A stretch of DNA of 64,000 bases, from the NCBI GenBank assembly GCA_029782225.1, contig JAKOVF010000178.1, positions 24,557-88,556 on the forward strand. The letters are read 5' to 3'. Under the pieces are notes generated by a model. It worked only from the letters and a program-made list of their open reading frames with translations, was not told the origin of the DNA and did not search any database. Source of the stretch: Chloroflexota bacterium (GTDB lineage Bacteria > Chloroflexota > Anaerolineae > Anaerolineales > Villigracilaceae). Positions 1 to 9,591 of the stretch are shown piece by piece (within the stretch, counting starts at the first letter, position 1; each line of letters opens with the position of its first letter). Position numbers and translations under genes: made by a program.

Positions 1-2
1 CG

Positions 3-1136
3 ATCCAGGCGAATGCCCTTCCCGCGCAAGTATTCGACTGGTTAAGTGCCGGGGCAACAACGCTGCTCTTCGGAGGAAGTATCATCCTCGGCTTCAGACG
101 GCTCGAGGTCGAATTCTCCGAGACACAGCAACAGATAGACCAGACCCTGGAAGCTCTGCAACACGAACGCAACAACCTTGAACAAAACGTCTCAGACCGG
201 ACGCGACAATTGCGGCAGGTCAATGAGATTTCCCGGGCCCTGAGCTCCATCCTTGTACCCCAGGAACTGCTCTCACGCGCAGTACAGATGATCGCAAGCG
301 AGTTTGACTGTTATTTTACGGCGATATTCATGCTTGATAACATCACCCAGTGGGCAGAACTCAAAGAAGCCACAGGGGATGCGGGACGGACACTGCGCGA
401 GAACAAATATAGACTGGATGCCAATGGGAAGAGCATTGTTGCCGCTGCAATTCAAACACGGCAGCCTCGCATCGCCCTGGACACCGGAGATGAACCGGTC
501 CGATTTGATAATCCAATCCTTCGCTATACCCGCTCCGAGGTCGTTCTACCTTTGATCCTTGGAGATCGCGTGGTCGGCGCACTGGACATGCAATCCACCA
601 AAGGTTCGGCCTTCCGCCTTCAGGATCTGGATGCTCTGCAAAACCTGGCAAACCAGATCGCCATCGCGCTTGATAACGCCCGCCTCTTTGGCGAAGCGCA
701 ACAGAGTTTGCTGGAAATGCGTGCCACACAGCGGCAGTACCTCGAAAATGCGTGGACCACGCTTGCCGAGGAACAGGATCTTGAGTATCAGCTTGGCGAC
801 GGCGAGATCACCGATCAAACCAGGGAAATCCAGGTTCCCCTTGCGTTGAGGGATCAAATTATTGGTCAGATCCAGATGGCAACCAATGAAGAGTGGACAC
901 CCGAGCAGCGGAGCCTGATCGAGTCCATCGCAACTCAGGCCGCGCTGGCCCTTGAAAATGCCAGGCTGGTGGAAGAAAGCCAGTCCACCGCAGCACGTGA
1001 AAAACTGGCTAATGAAATCACTTCGAAAATCTGGTCGTCCACCAGCGTGGATGCTATCATGCAAACTGCTGTGCGTGAGTTGGGTCGTGCGCTCGATGTC
1101 ACAGAAGCCACGATTGAAATCAAGATGGAGGAATGA
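3..1136 (+). CDS. GAF-domain sensor protein 1 (5' end outside window)
   Basis: The frame is open from the window edge, so the TTG at 210 is internal and the gene is partial at its 5' end. The visible part begins with a hydrophobic helix (about 25-95), then a coiled coil ending in an ERT-like linker, a full GAF domain (about 250-690) with the family signature NP.L..TRSE and VGALDMQS, and a degenerate GAF whose last half is clear (IIGQIQM, then ALALENARL, about 820-960). The C-terminus stops just after the first helix and strand of a third GAF (EITSKIW to TIEIKM). No kinase, cyclase or DNA-binding output is visible. First of eight related genes in one operon. The GAF ligand is unknown. Confidence 0.85.
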   Translation: MQANALPAQVFDWLSAGATTLLFGGSIILGFRRLEVEFSETQQQIDQTLEALQHERNNLEQNVSDRTRQLRQVNEISRALSSILVPQELLSRAVQMIASEFDCYFTAIFMLDNITQWAELKEATGDAGRTLRENKYRLDANGKSIVAAAIQTRQPRIALDTGDEPVRFDNPILRYTRSEVVLPLILGDRVVGALDMQSTKGSAFRLQDLDALQNLANQIAIALDNARLFGEAQQSLLEMRATQRQYLENAWTTLAEEQDLEYQLGDGEITDQTREIQVPLALRDQIIGQIQMATNEEWTPEQRSLIESIATQAALALENARLVEESQSTAAREKLANEITSKIWSSTSVDAIMQTAVRELGRALDVTEATIEIKMEE

Positions 1137-1141
1137 AGTCC

Positions 1142-2821
1142 ATGCCACAATTTCCTCCTAACCTGCAAGCGGATACGATCTCTGCAGCAGAGGCGCACTC
1201 ATGGCGCGAATCCTTCCTGCACAGGGTATTGATCGGAGCAGTGATCCTGGGTTTCCTGGCCATTCTCAGTACTCTTCTTTTTCCCCTCAACCTTGTACTT
1301 TTGAGTGTGTATGTTGTTGCATACCTCCTGGTGATTGCCGCGGCCTTCGTAAAGATGTCTTATTCCCTCAGAGCTGGCATTCTCCTGTTCATCCTTTACG
1401 GCATCGGCCTCAACAACCTGGTAGTGTTTGGAATTGGCGCCGGCTCAGCCCGCCTGTTTTTTCTGAGTCTGATTGTATTTGCCAGCCTTTTGGTCTCTGT
1501 ACGTACATCCATTTACATGTTCGCTGTCTCCGTGGCCACAATCCTCGTGATTGGATGGCTTACGTTGAGCGGCATCCTGCCGTCTCCTTCATCCGAGACC
1601 CCGGGACTGTGGGTGACAAGCGGCGCCACCTTCCTGCTTCTATCCGTAACGCTCATCCTCGCGCTTAATTCATTTCAGGTTCAGTTTGACCGCGCCCAGG
1701 AGCGAAGTTCAGTTGCGATTTCCAGTTTGCAGATGGAACGTGCTCAACTGGAAGGCAGGATTGCGCTGCGCACACAAGAACTGGAGCAGAAGACTTCACA
1801 ACTGCGCGGGTCAACGTCCATTGCGCGTGTGGCCTCGCAGCTCGAAGACATCAATGACCTGATGGATACCGTGGTCAAGCTGACTGCGGAGCGGTTCAAG
1901 CTTCACCACGCAGGCATTTTCCTGCTGGATGATCGCAGGAAAACTGCCTTCCTGCAAGCTGCCTCCTCTGAAACGGGCAAGGAATTGATCGCGAGGGGCT
2001 ATCGGGTGGAGGTTGACCGGCGAAGCGCGATCAACGTTGTGGTGGAACAGGCGCGTCCCTACATCATATCTACCACCGGCGATTCGCTGATCAATCGAGA
2101 CACGGATTTTCCTGAGACACGCTCGAGGCTGACGCTGCCCTTGATCGCCCGCGGTGTTGTGATCGGCTTGTTGGATCTGCATTCGCAACAGGAGCAGGCT
2201 TTCGGTCAGGAGGACGCGGAAATCCTCCAAGCCCTGACTGATCTGGTCGCGATCTCCATCGAGAATGTCCGCTTAATGAACGATACGCGTGCGCTCATAA
2301 CGCAGTTGGAGACATTGACATCTTATCAATCACATGAAGCCTGGCTGCAATATTCGAGCCGACGCGCATCAGCTTACCAGTACACCCCCTCCGGTATTCG
2401 CCCACTCTATGATCTGCCCGAAGAACGGGAGGCTGCCGGGCTGCAAGTCCCGGTTACACTCCGCGGCCAGAACATTGGCAAGATCACTCTGCGGCGCAAG
2501 GACAATACAGCCCGATGGAATGAGCGTGAGCGCGAACTGGTGGAAAAGCTTGCATCTCAGGTGGCGCTTGCACTTGATAACAGCCGCCTCGTGGAAGAAG
2601 CGCAGAAAAGTGCACAGCGAGATCAGTTGATCGCGAAGGTATCCAGCCGCGTGCGCGAAACCCTGGATGTGGATGCAGTGGTCAAGACCGCCGCAGTTGA
2701 ACTGCGAAGGATCTTTGACCTAAAAGAAGCAGAAGTCAGCGTTGGTTCGATGACGGCCGCGCCCATGCCCATGACCGGTTCCTTGGTTGGCAAAACAACG
2801 CGTCGTCCAAAACCAAATTGA
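1142..2821 (+). CDS. Membrane GAF-domain sensor protein 2
   Basis: About 560 residues. Six or seven hydrophobic helices fill roughly residues 20-180, followed by a coiled coil (about 185-230), a full GAF domain (about 235-385, with FPETRSRLTLPL and VIGLLDLHS), a degenerate GAF (about 440-520, LRGQNIGKITL and ALALDNSRL) and the same truncated GAF-like tail as its neighbours. The start at 1142 is preferred because GGAGGA at 1127-1132 lies 9 nt upstream; an ATG at 1133 overlaps the previous stop but has no space for a ribosome site. GAF1 is the most divergent of the set: the aspartate-rich ALDVG loop is replaced by IISTTG. Confidence 0.87.
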   Translation: MPQFPPNLQADTISAAEAHSWRESFLHRVLIGAVILGFLAILSTLLFPLNLVLLSVYVVAYLLVIAAAFVKMSYSLRAGILLFILYGIGLNNLVVFGIGAGSARLFFLSLIVFASLLVSVRTSIYMFAVSVATILVIGWLTLSGILPSPSSETPGLWVTSGATFLLLSVTLILALNSFQVQFDRAQERSSVAISSLQMERAQLEGRIALRTQELEQKTSQLRGSTSIARVASQLEDINDLMDTVVKLTAERFKLHHAGIFLLDDRRKTAFLQAASSETGKELIARGYRVEVDRRSAINVVVEQARPYIISTTGDSLINRDTDFPETRSRLTLPLIARGVVIGLLDLHSQQEQAFGQEDAEILQALTDLVAISIENVRLMNDTRALITQLETLTSYQSHEAWLQYSSRRASAYQYTPSGIRPLYDLPEEREAAGLQVPVTLRGQNIGKITLRRKDNTARWNERERELVEKLASQVALALDNSRLVEEAQKSAQRDQLIAKVSSRVRETLDVDAVVKTAAVELRRIFDLKEAEVSVGSMTAAPMPMTGSLVGKTTRRPKPN

Positions 2822-2845
2822 GTTCCGTATTCGAAAGCCTGGCTT

Positions 2846-4918
2846 ATGAGAACCGATGAAACCACCTTCAACTTAGCATCCGAGCAGAATACGCGAATTG
2901 CGATCACAGCATCCATCGTGCTCTCGATTGCTGTTCTGAGTCTGAGCAGTCTGCTTACACCTGAGGTTCTGGAGACTCCGCGTTCGACAGCAACGCTGGT
3001 TGAGATCCTGGTCGTTTTTGGGCAGGTTCTCACCATCATTTCGGGCATTGCGCTGATTTACCGAGGAAGCCTGGAGCAAGGCGCCTGGCGAATATTCTAT
3101 TCATTTCTCGTAACGGGCATTTTCCGAGTTCTCGTACGTGAATCGATCGGCATCCCTCTCGGTTTCATTACCGCCATCGTTGTCTCAACGACAGGCTATC
3201 TGGCGCTGCCAGCTCGTAATGCAAGCCGGGTCGCCTTGCTTGGCTATGGCGTCGGCGGTGCGATTGTTCTCTTTGATATCTATGGGGCAAACTTCTATGG
3301 ACGCCAGCCGACTTCAGAAGCGCTGGCCGCAGCTACAAGGAACCTGGCAATCCTTATTTTTTTCGTTGAGATGATCGTGCTGATCGCGCACCGCCGCACG
3401 CTGAGCTTCGCATCCAAGATCGCAAGCTACTATTCCTTGCTCTCACTGGTTTCCGTGATCGTCGTCGTCTTTTCCAGTATTCAAGTGCTGCAGGCACAGG
3501 TTGCCAGCGGAAATGATGTAACCGGCTTCGCGGCGCTGGCGCTCATTATCCTTCAACGCAGGATGGTCATTACAGGCGTGCTGGTCTCTCTACTCGGAGC
3601 AGTCCTCGGTGTGATGATCGCTCGCACTCTGACCGATCCCCTGCGCCGCCTCTCCAAGACCACGTCAGACCTTGAGAAGGGGCATCTCGAAGCCCGCGCC
3701 ACCGGTTTTGCCGAAGACGAGATCGGCGAAGTTGCAACTGCGTTCAATCATATGGCCGACTCGCTCAAGGGGCTTTTTGGTCAATTGGAGAGTCGCGTGG
3801 AAGAACGGACGCGGGATTTACAGCGGCGTGCGGTTGAACTTCAGGCCGCGGCAGAGATCGGCCGCGCGGCAACGACCCTGCGCGATCTGGATAGTCTGCT
3901 CGAGCGTAGTGTGCAATTGATCACGGAACGCTTCGGGTTTTATCACGCAGGTATATTCCTGGTTGATCAGGCCGGTGAGTACGCTGTACTGCACGCGGCA
4001 AGCAGTGAAGGCGGGCAGAGAATGCTGACACTGGGGCATCGCTTGAAGATCGGCGAAACTGGCATCGTCGGCTACGTTACACAGACTGGAAAGGCTCGCA
4101 TCGCCCTGGACGTTGGGCAGGATGCCGTATACTTTGACAATCCCCACCTCCCCGGTACCCACTCTGAGATGGCACTTCCCCTCATCGCAGCAGGACAGAT
4201 CCTCGGCGCCCTGGATGTTCAAAGCACAGAGAAAGAAGCTTTCCAAGAGGATGACATTTCCACATTACAGATCCTCGCAGACCAGCTTACCATTGCCATC
4301 CAGAACGCCAGGCTGTTCGGGGAGACACAGGCTGCGCTCGAGACCACCCGCGTCGCCTATGGTAACCTGAGTCGTAACGCATGGGGCAAGATCATCAGGC
4401 ATCGCCCGCGTGTAAGTTACATTGCGGCCGGCCCGGGCAGCGTTCAGGTCAATAATACGGCGCCCACCACGGATGTGGTTCGCACCGTTGAAACCGGGGA
4501 TGTGATCCTCAGCACCGATGGGCACACGATCGGCATACCGATCAAAATCCGCGGTCAGTCAATTGGCGCCCTGAGACTGAAAAAGCAGGATTCGTCAAGC
4601 AGTTGGTCGCACGATGAAATAACGCTCGCCATCGCACTGTCCGAACAGTTGAGCGGTGCCCTGGAAAGCGCGCGTCTCTACAAAGAATCACAGGAACGCG
4701 CCGCGCGCGAAACGCTGGTCTCAGATATTTCAGCTCATATCACAGCCTTGCCTCGCGTCGACACCATTCTGCGCGAAACGGTTCAGGAATTGGGGCAAAC
4801 CTTTGGCAACGCGGCAGTGACGTTTCAGTTGTTGGAAACGCCCGATGTAACTGACCCAATCCAGGGTCCTGCCAACGGGAGCGACCCGGTTCCCTCCAAC
4901 GGAAAGGACAAAGGATAA
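2846..4918 (+). CDS. Membrane HAMP-GAF-GAF sensor protein 3
   Basis: 690 residues. About seven hydrophobic helices lie in the first 260 residues, then a HAMP domain (about 255-310, LTDPLRRLSKTTSDLEKG with DEIGEVATAFN), a coiled coil with an ERTRDL linker, a full GAF (about 345-500, FYHAGIFLVD, NPHLPGTHSEMALPL, ILGALDVQS) and a degenerate GAF (about 560-620). It ends with the truncated GAF-like stub found in its neighbours, extended by a short Pro/Gly/Ser tail. The HAMP domain implies that a membrane signal passes to the GAF pair, yet no output module follows. It starts 24 nt after the preceding stop, with only a weak ribosome site. Confidence 0.87.
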   Translation: MRTDETTFNLASEQNTRIAITASIVLSIAVLSLSSLLTPEVLETPRSTATLVEILVVFGQVLTIISGIALIYRGSLEQGAWRIFYSFLVTGIFRVLVRESIGIPLGFITAIVVSTTGYLALPARNASRVALLGYGVGGAIVLFDIYGANFYGRQPTSEALAAATRNLAILIFFVEMIVLIAHRRTLSFASKIASYYSLLSLVSVIVVVFSSIQVLQAQVASGNDVTGFAALALIILQRRMVITGVLVSLLGAVLGVMIARTLTDPLRRLSKTTSDLEKGHLEARATGFAEDEIGEVATAFNHMADSLKGLFGQLESRVEERTRDLQRRAVELQAAAEIGRAATTLRDLDSLLERSVQLITERFGFYHAGIFLVDQAGEYAVLHAASSEGGQRMLTLGHRLKIGETGIVGYVTQTGKARIALDVGQDAVYFDNPHLPGTHSEMALPLIAAGQILGALDVQSTEKEAFQEDDISTLQILADQLTIAIQNARLFGETQAALETTRVAYGNLSRNAWGKIIRHRPRVSYIAAGPGSVQVNNTAPTTDVVRTVETGDVILSTDGHTIGIPIKIRGQSIGALRLKKQDSSSSWSHDEITLAIALSEQLSGALESARLYKESQERAARETLVSDISAHITALPRVDTILRETVQELGQTFGNAAVTFQLLETPDVTDPIQGPANGSDPVPSNGKDKG

Positions 4919-4923
4919 ACAGC

Positions 4924-6363
4924 ATGTTCAATGCGAATATGAGATTCCTGCGTCCATTCAGAACAGAAACACAGGCTTACGCTCTTTATGGTGGCCTGTT
5001 CGGATTGACTTTCCCGATTGCCGGTACACTTCTGCAAATGATCATTAGTGGAACAGCTCTAAGTGTGAACAGCTTCATCAAGGTCCAACTTAGCGAACCG
5101 ATCCTCTGGATTGTTGATACTGCACCGATCATCCTCGGCCTGTTTGCCGCTCTTGCCGGAAGACGGCAGGATCGCCTCCTGGAACTGAACGAACGTCTTA
5201 ATGCGCGCGATCAGGAACTCGAAAGTACGCAATTGAGTCTTGAGCAGCACGTACGGGAGCGCACCCGCGAATTTCAGATCGCCAGTGAGCAGGCGGAAAA
5301 GCGCGCCTCACAACTCCAGGCCATCGCCGAGATATCTCACTCCATTGCTCTCACCCAGAACCTGGATGAACTTTTCCCGCTCATCACCCGGTCCATCAGC
5401 CAGCGTTTGGGTTTTTACCATACAGGCATCTTTCTGCTGGACGAATCGCATGAATACGCCGTCCTCGTGGCTGCGAACAGTGATGGCGGACAAAGAATGC
5501 TCAAACGTGGGCACAAGCTCAAGGCGGGGGGGACAGGCATAGTAGGCTATGTTGCACAGGCCGGGCGTGCGCGCGTCGCACTTGAAACGGAAAATGATCT
5601 GTTGTTCTTCAACAATCCCGATCTTCCAAGAACGCGCGCTGAAATCGCCTTACCGCTCAATGCCGGTGGCCAATTGATTGGCGTACTTGACGTGCAAAGT
5701 GAACAGCCCTCAGCATTTCGCAAGGAGGATATCGACACGCTGAATACACTGGCCAGCCAGGTAGCAATTGTGATTCAGAACGCCCGTCTTTTTGAAGAGG
5801 CCCGCTCTGCGTTGGAGACTTATGTCCGGGCTGGTCAACGTGGATGGCTGGAACATGTTGAAAACAAAGTTCCGGGTTATTCCTATCTACCAGACGGGAC
5901 TTTGGCAGTGCCTCCAGAGCAAAAGCAGGAGCAGATTCGGAATCTACTCGCAGCCAGCCAGACCCTGGTGTTGGATTCCGCTACTGACGGCACGGCCCCC
6001 ACCCTTGCAATCCCCGTTAAAGTCCGCGACCAGGTACTGGGCATGATCCACATCGAAGCGCGTGAAGGGAATCGGAAGTGGTCCGATGATGAAATCGCCA
6101 TGGTTAAATCCATTTCTGAGCGAACGGCGCTCGCGCTGGAAAATGCCCGACTCTTTGAGGAGACCTCCCGCCGGGCCGAACGAGAACGAATCATATCGGA
6201 GGTCACCACGCGGATCAGTGAATCCAACAATTTCGACCACATCCTGCAAACTACAATTCAGGAGCTTGGTCGTTCGCTTGGCGCGACGCGCACGTTTATC
6301 CAGCTGCAAACATCGGCCATAGATGGCAGTTATCCTTCTGCAGAGAAACCCGGGCAGGTCTAA
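4924..6363 (+). CDS. Membrane GAF-domain sensor protein 4
   Basis: 479 residues. Two short hydrophobic helices (about 18-45 and 55-78) precede a coiled coil (about 80-130, ending ERTREF), a full GAF (about 135-290, FYHTGIFLLD, NPDLPRTRAEIALPL, LIGVLDVQS) and a degenerate GAF (about 340-425) that keeps the W, the PDG turn and LALENARL. The C-terminal stub ends LGATRTFIQL plus a short tail. Purine-rich AAAGGATAAACAGC precedes the ATG. It begins 5 nt after the previous stop, so the two are almost certainly co-transcribed. Confidence 0.87.
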   Translation: MFNANMRFLRPFRTETQAYALYGGLFGLTFPIAGTLLQMIISGTALSVNSFIKVQLSEPILWIVDTAPIILGLFAALAGRRQDRLLELNERLNARDQELESTQLSLEQHVRERTREFQIASEQAEKRASQLQAIAEISHSIALTQNLDELFPLITRSISQRLGFYHTGIFLLDESHEYAVLVAANSDGGQRMLKRGHKLKAGGTGIVGYVAQAGRARVALETENDLLFFNNPDLPRTRAEIALPLNAGGQLIGVLDVQSEQPSAFRKEDIDTLNTLASQVAIVIQNARLFEEARSALETYVRAGQRGWLEHVENKVPGYSYLPDGTLAVPPEQKQEQIRNLLAASQTLVLDSATDGTAPTLAIPVKVRDQVLGMIHIEAREGNRKWSDDEIAMVKSISERTALALENARLFEETSRRAERERIISEVTTRISESNNFDHILQTTIQELGRSLGATRTFIQLQTSAIDGSYPSAEKPGQV

Positions 6364-6375
6364 TCGGAGTGCATC

Positions 6376-8088
6376 ATGAACAGATGGAATGACATTGATT
6401 TGCAGCCCGGCAGCGAGGATCCATCATTTAAGAGATTGGTCATCACCATCCTGGTGATCCTGGGGGGTCTTCTTCTCGCAACGGTCGTGTTTGATCTTGT
6501 AACTTATGAGCCAAATAGGATCATTCTCCTGGTGGCCGCTGCATTTGTATTCGGCGCGATGGTGCTTGCAATCAGAGGCATATTGCTTCCGGCGCGGATC
6601 CTTATTCCTTTTGTACTCTATATCGCGCTGGTGGTCGTCAATGTTTTTGGCAACGGTAATGGAATTTTCGACAGCGCGATGATCGGTCTCGCCAGTGTCG
6701 TCATTCTCGCTGGCCTGTTCCTTGGCAAGCGGGGCGCTCTGTCCTTCGGTATTCTGGTTACCACGACCATATTCCTCATGGGGCTATTGGATGCACTGGG
6801 CATTTACAATCCGAAGCGCCCCACGAGTGCGAGCCCGGCTGATATCGCCGCCATTGTCTTCGTGGCGATAGCCAATAGCAGCCTGATCTACCTGTTCATC
6901 CAGAGGCTGACTGAAATAGCGAGCCGCGCCCGTCACAATGAGGAGCTGCAAGTTGCGGCAAATCGCGATTTGAAAGAGTTGCAGACATCGCTCGAGGAAA
7001 GAGTTGTACAGCGTACTAGTGACCTGGAGAGGCGTTCTGTCGAGTTTGCGACAATAGCTGAGCTTACGCGAAACATCATAACCATTCGAGATCTGGGTAC
7101 CATGCTCAACCTAGCAGCGGATCTCATCCGGCAGCGCCTTGGTTATTACCACGTCGGTATCTTCCTTGTGGACGAGCGGAGCGAGTATGCCGTCCTGCGC
7201 GCGGCCAGTAGTGAAGCCGCGAAAAGTATGTTGGATAGCCACCATAAGCTGAAGATTGGTGAAGTTGGTCTCGTGGGTTACGTGGCCAGCACCAGCGTGC
7301 CACGTATCGCGCTCGATGTAGGAGCCGATGCAGTGCACTTCAAGAATCCATTTTTGCCGGAAACGCGTTCCGAGATCGCTCTTCCCCTGAGGAGTCGATC
7401 CTTCACAATTGGTGTGCTCGATATCCAGGCAAAGGAAGCATCGGCATTTAGCGAAGAGAATATTCAAACTCTGCAACTGCTGGCAGATCAGTTGGTCTCT
7501 GCAATTGAAAACGCGCAACTCGTAGATCGCGCTGAAGCAACACTTAAAGAGCTTAACGCCACCTATCAGGCGCAAACACGCAAAGCATGGCAAAAATCCA
7601 TTCAGGAATACAGTCATGCGGCGCTTGAATATGATGGGCTGCAGATGAAGCCAGTCCCTCATCATTTACCAGATGATGCTCTGGAACAACTGGAACATGG
7701 CAAAGCCGTCGTGCTGCATGGAAGCAATTTGACTAACAACGGAGATAATACTCACCGCAGTTCGAATACCCTGGTTGTGCCGCTGATGGTCTTGAATCAG
7801 ATGATAGGGGTCATTGGCCTGGAACAGGATGAACCGGATCATACCTGGACGGTGGAAGAGATTGCAGTCGCGGAGGCTGCTGCGAGTCGTACTGCCATCG
7901 CACTCGAGAACGCACGTCTCCTGCAGGATGCTCAAACACGTGCAGCGAAAGAACAGACTATCGGTGAAATTTCTGCCAGGATCGGCAGCCTGATCGATCT
8001 CGATTCCATCATTCAAACCACCATTCAGGAATTGGGACGCAACGTTCCCGATGCTGAGGTTGCTATTCAGCTTGGCGTCAATAAATAG
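6376..8088 (+). CDS. Membrane GAF-domain sensor protein 5
   Basis: 570 residues. About six hydrophobic helices span residues 20-175, followed by a coiled coil (about 180-225, VVQRTSDLERR), a full GAF (about 230-385, YYHVGIFLVD, NPFLPETRSEIALPL, IGVLDIQA) and a degenerate GAF (about 455-520, VPLMVLNQMIGVIGL, TAIALENARL). The tail (IGEISARIG to VAIQL) again looks like the first third of a GAF domain. CGGAG sits 7 nt before the ATG. Same architecture as proteins 2 and 8, suggesting repeated tandem duplication. Confidence 0.87.
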   Translation: MNRWNDIDLQPGSEDPSFKRLVITILVILGGLLLATVVFDLVTYEPNRIILLVAAAFVFGAMVLAIRGILLPARILIPFVLYIALVVVNVFGNGNGIFDSAMIGLASVVILAGLFLGKRGALSFGILVTTTIFLMGLLDALGIYNPKRPTSASPADIAAIVFVAIANSSLIYLFIQRLTEIASRARHNEELQVAANRDLKELQTSLEERVVQRTSDLERRSVEFATIAELTRNIITIRDLGTMLNLAADLIRQRLGYYHVGIFLVDERSEYAVLRAASSEAAKSMLDSHHKLKIGEVGLVGYVASTSVPRIALDVGADAVHFKNPFLPETRSEIALPLRSRSFTIGVLDIQAKEASAFSEENIQTLQLLADQLVSAIENAQLVDRAEATLKELNATYQAQTRKAWQKSIQEYSHAALEYDGLQMKPVPHHLPDDALEQLEHGKAVVLHGSNLTNNGDNTHRSSNTLVVPLMVLNQMIGVIGLEQDEPDHTWTVEEIAVAEAAASRTAIALENARLLQDAQTRAAKEQTIGEISARIGSLIDLDSIIQTTIQELGRNVPDAEVAIQLGVNK

Positions 8089-8120
8089 CTGGCTCTTACC
8101 GGAGCGTACCTGGAGATCTC

Positions 8121-9542
8121 ATGCGCACAACAAATCTATCTGACATAAAAACCAGTAGTCCCCCCACGAACCACAGGGAGCGACTCATTTCGCCAGGATG
8201 GATGGGCTTGATCTTTGCAGCGTCGATATTCACTGTTGAACTCCTGATCATGATCGTCTTCCTGATTCTGCCGCCTCTTCCGCCTCTTATTGAGCCCATT
8301 GTCGATTCCACGTCACTCATTGTACTAATTGCTCCAGTCCTGTATTTTTTCTCATACCGGCCGCTCACCAGAGCGATCGCTGAGCGCAACGAAGTCATCG
8401 AAGAAAATCTTGAGTTGAATCGAACCTTGAGCAGACAGGTCGCTGAGCGTACACAGGAATTGACGCAGCGCGCCAACGAAATGGAGCGACTCTCTGAAGT
8501 AAGTGCCCGGCGTGCCGGTCAATTTGCGGCCATCGGGCAAATCGCACGAGCAATCGCCTCGTTCGAGGAACTGGACACGCTTCTGCCGCGCATCACTCAG
8601 TTGGTCAGCCAACAGTTCGGCTTTTATCATGTGGGTATATTTCTCAACGATGACAGTAACCAATATGCGGTGCTCAGTGCTGCAAACAGTGAAGGTGGAA
8701 AACACATGCTGGCCCGCGGCCATCAATTGAGAGTCGGCGCGGAAGGAATTGTAGGTTATGTCACTGGAACCGGCCGTCCACGTGTTGCCTTGGACACAGG
8801 CGTTGATGCGGTGTTCTTCAACAATCCAGACCTGCCCAGGACACGTTCCGAGATGGCCTTGCCACTTACGATTGCCGGGAAGGTGATTGGCGCGCTGGAC
8901 GTTCAAAGCACCGAATCCAACGCCTTTGGACAGGACGATATTGAGGTTCTTGCCACGCTGGCAGACCAGATCTCGATTGCCATCCAGAACGCCCGCTCCT
9001 TTGTCGAGACCAAAAGGCTGCTCAATGAATCCCGAAGCATCCTTGGCGAATATATCACTGAGTCATGGAAGGTTTTCAAACCAGAGAGCCTGACGACCGG
9101 CTACAAAAAGGTGGGGATTGCCATAAAGCCCCTTCAACAAAGCCTCGACGGTGAACACATCCATGAAGCGGTCAGGGAGAGCAAGACGGTTTCAACCCCT
9201 ACGCAACTGGCAATCCCCATTCGTTTACGGGGGGATGTAATTGGCGTCATGAGCCTGAATATCCCTGAGGGCAGGCAGTGGAGCGCAAACGAAGTGAGTA
9301 TCGCGGAGGCCGTGGCGGAGCGCCTGTCCCTCGCTGTGGAAACTGCCACATTGATCAAGGCCACCCAGCACCGTGCAAACATCGAACGTGTTACAGCCGA
9401 TATTACTGGCCGGATCAGCACCTCCGCAAATTTGGAGACCATTCTTCAGACCGCCGCCCAAGAGTTGAACCGCGCGCTGGGAGGCTCTGATGTGCTTGTT
9501 CAGATCGAACCGGTTTCCCTGAAATTAAGCACCTCTGGATAG
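8121..9542 (+). CDS. Membrane GAF-domain sensor protein 6
   Basis: 473 residues and the smallest complete member. Two hydrophobic helices (about 28-55 and 62-80) are followed by a coiled coil with VAERTQEL, a full GAF (about 135-290, FYHVGIFLND, NPDLPRTRSEMALPL, VIGALDVQS) and a degenerate GAF (about 350-415, LRGDVIGVMSL, LSLAVETATL), in which the usual LALENARL helix has diverged. The C-terminal stub runs from TADITGRIS to VLVQIEP. A GGAG ribosome site precedes the ATG. Part of the same operon, 32 nt after gene 5. Confidence 0.86.
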   Translation: MRTTNLSDIKTSSPPTNHRERLISPGWMGLIFAASIFTVELLIMIVFLILPPLPPLIEPIVDSTSLIVLIAPVLYFFSYRPLTRAIAERNEVIEENLELNRTLSRQVAERTQELTQRANEMERLSEVSARRAGQFAAIGQIARAIASFEELDTLLPRITQLVSQQFGFYHVGIFLNDDSNQYAVLSAANSEGGKHMLARGHQLRVGAEGIVGYVTGTGRPRVALDTGVDAVFFNNPDLPRTRSEMALPLTIAGKVIGALDVQSTESNAFGQDDIEVLATLADQISIAIQNARSFVETKRLLNESRSILGEYITESWKVFKPESLTTGYKKVGIAIKPLQQSLDGEHIHEAVRESKTVSTPTQLAIPIRLRGDVIGVMSLNIPEGRQWSANEVSIAEAVAERLSLAVETATLIKATQHRANIERVTADITGRISTSANLETILQTAAQELNRALGGSDVLVQIEPVSLKLSTSG

Positions 9543-9591
9543 TTGAGAAGATGATGGCAAATTTGCCCTCCAGAAACAAAGGGTACTCCTC

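Noticed and set aside
546..1148. 200-codon open frame on the - strand within the first GAF gene
   Set aside because: Antisense to a conserved GAF coding frame; similar shadows lie opposite most of the GAF genes, as expected from shared codon bias.
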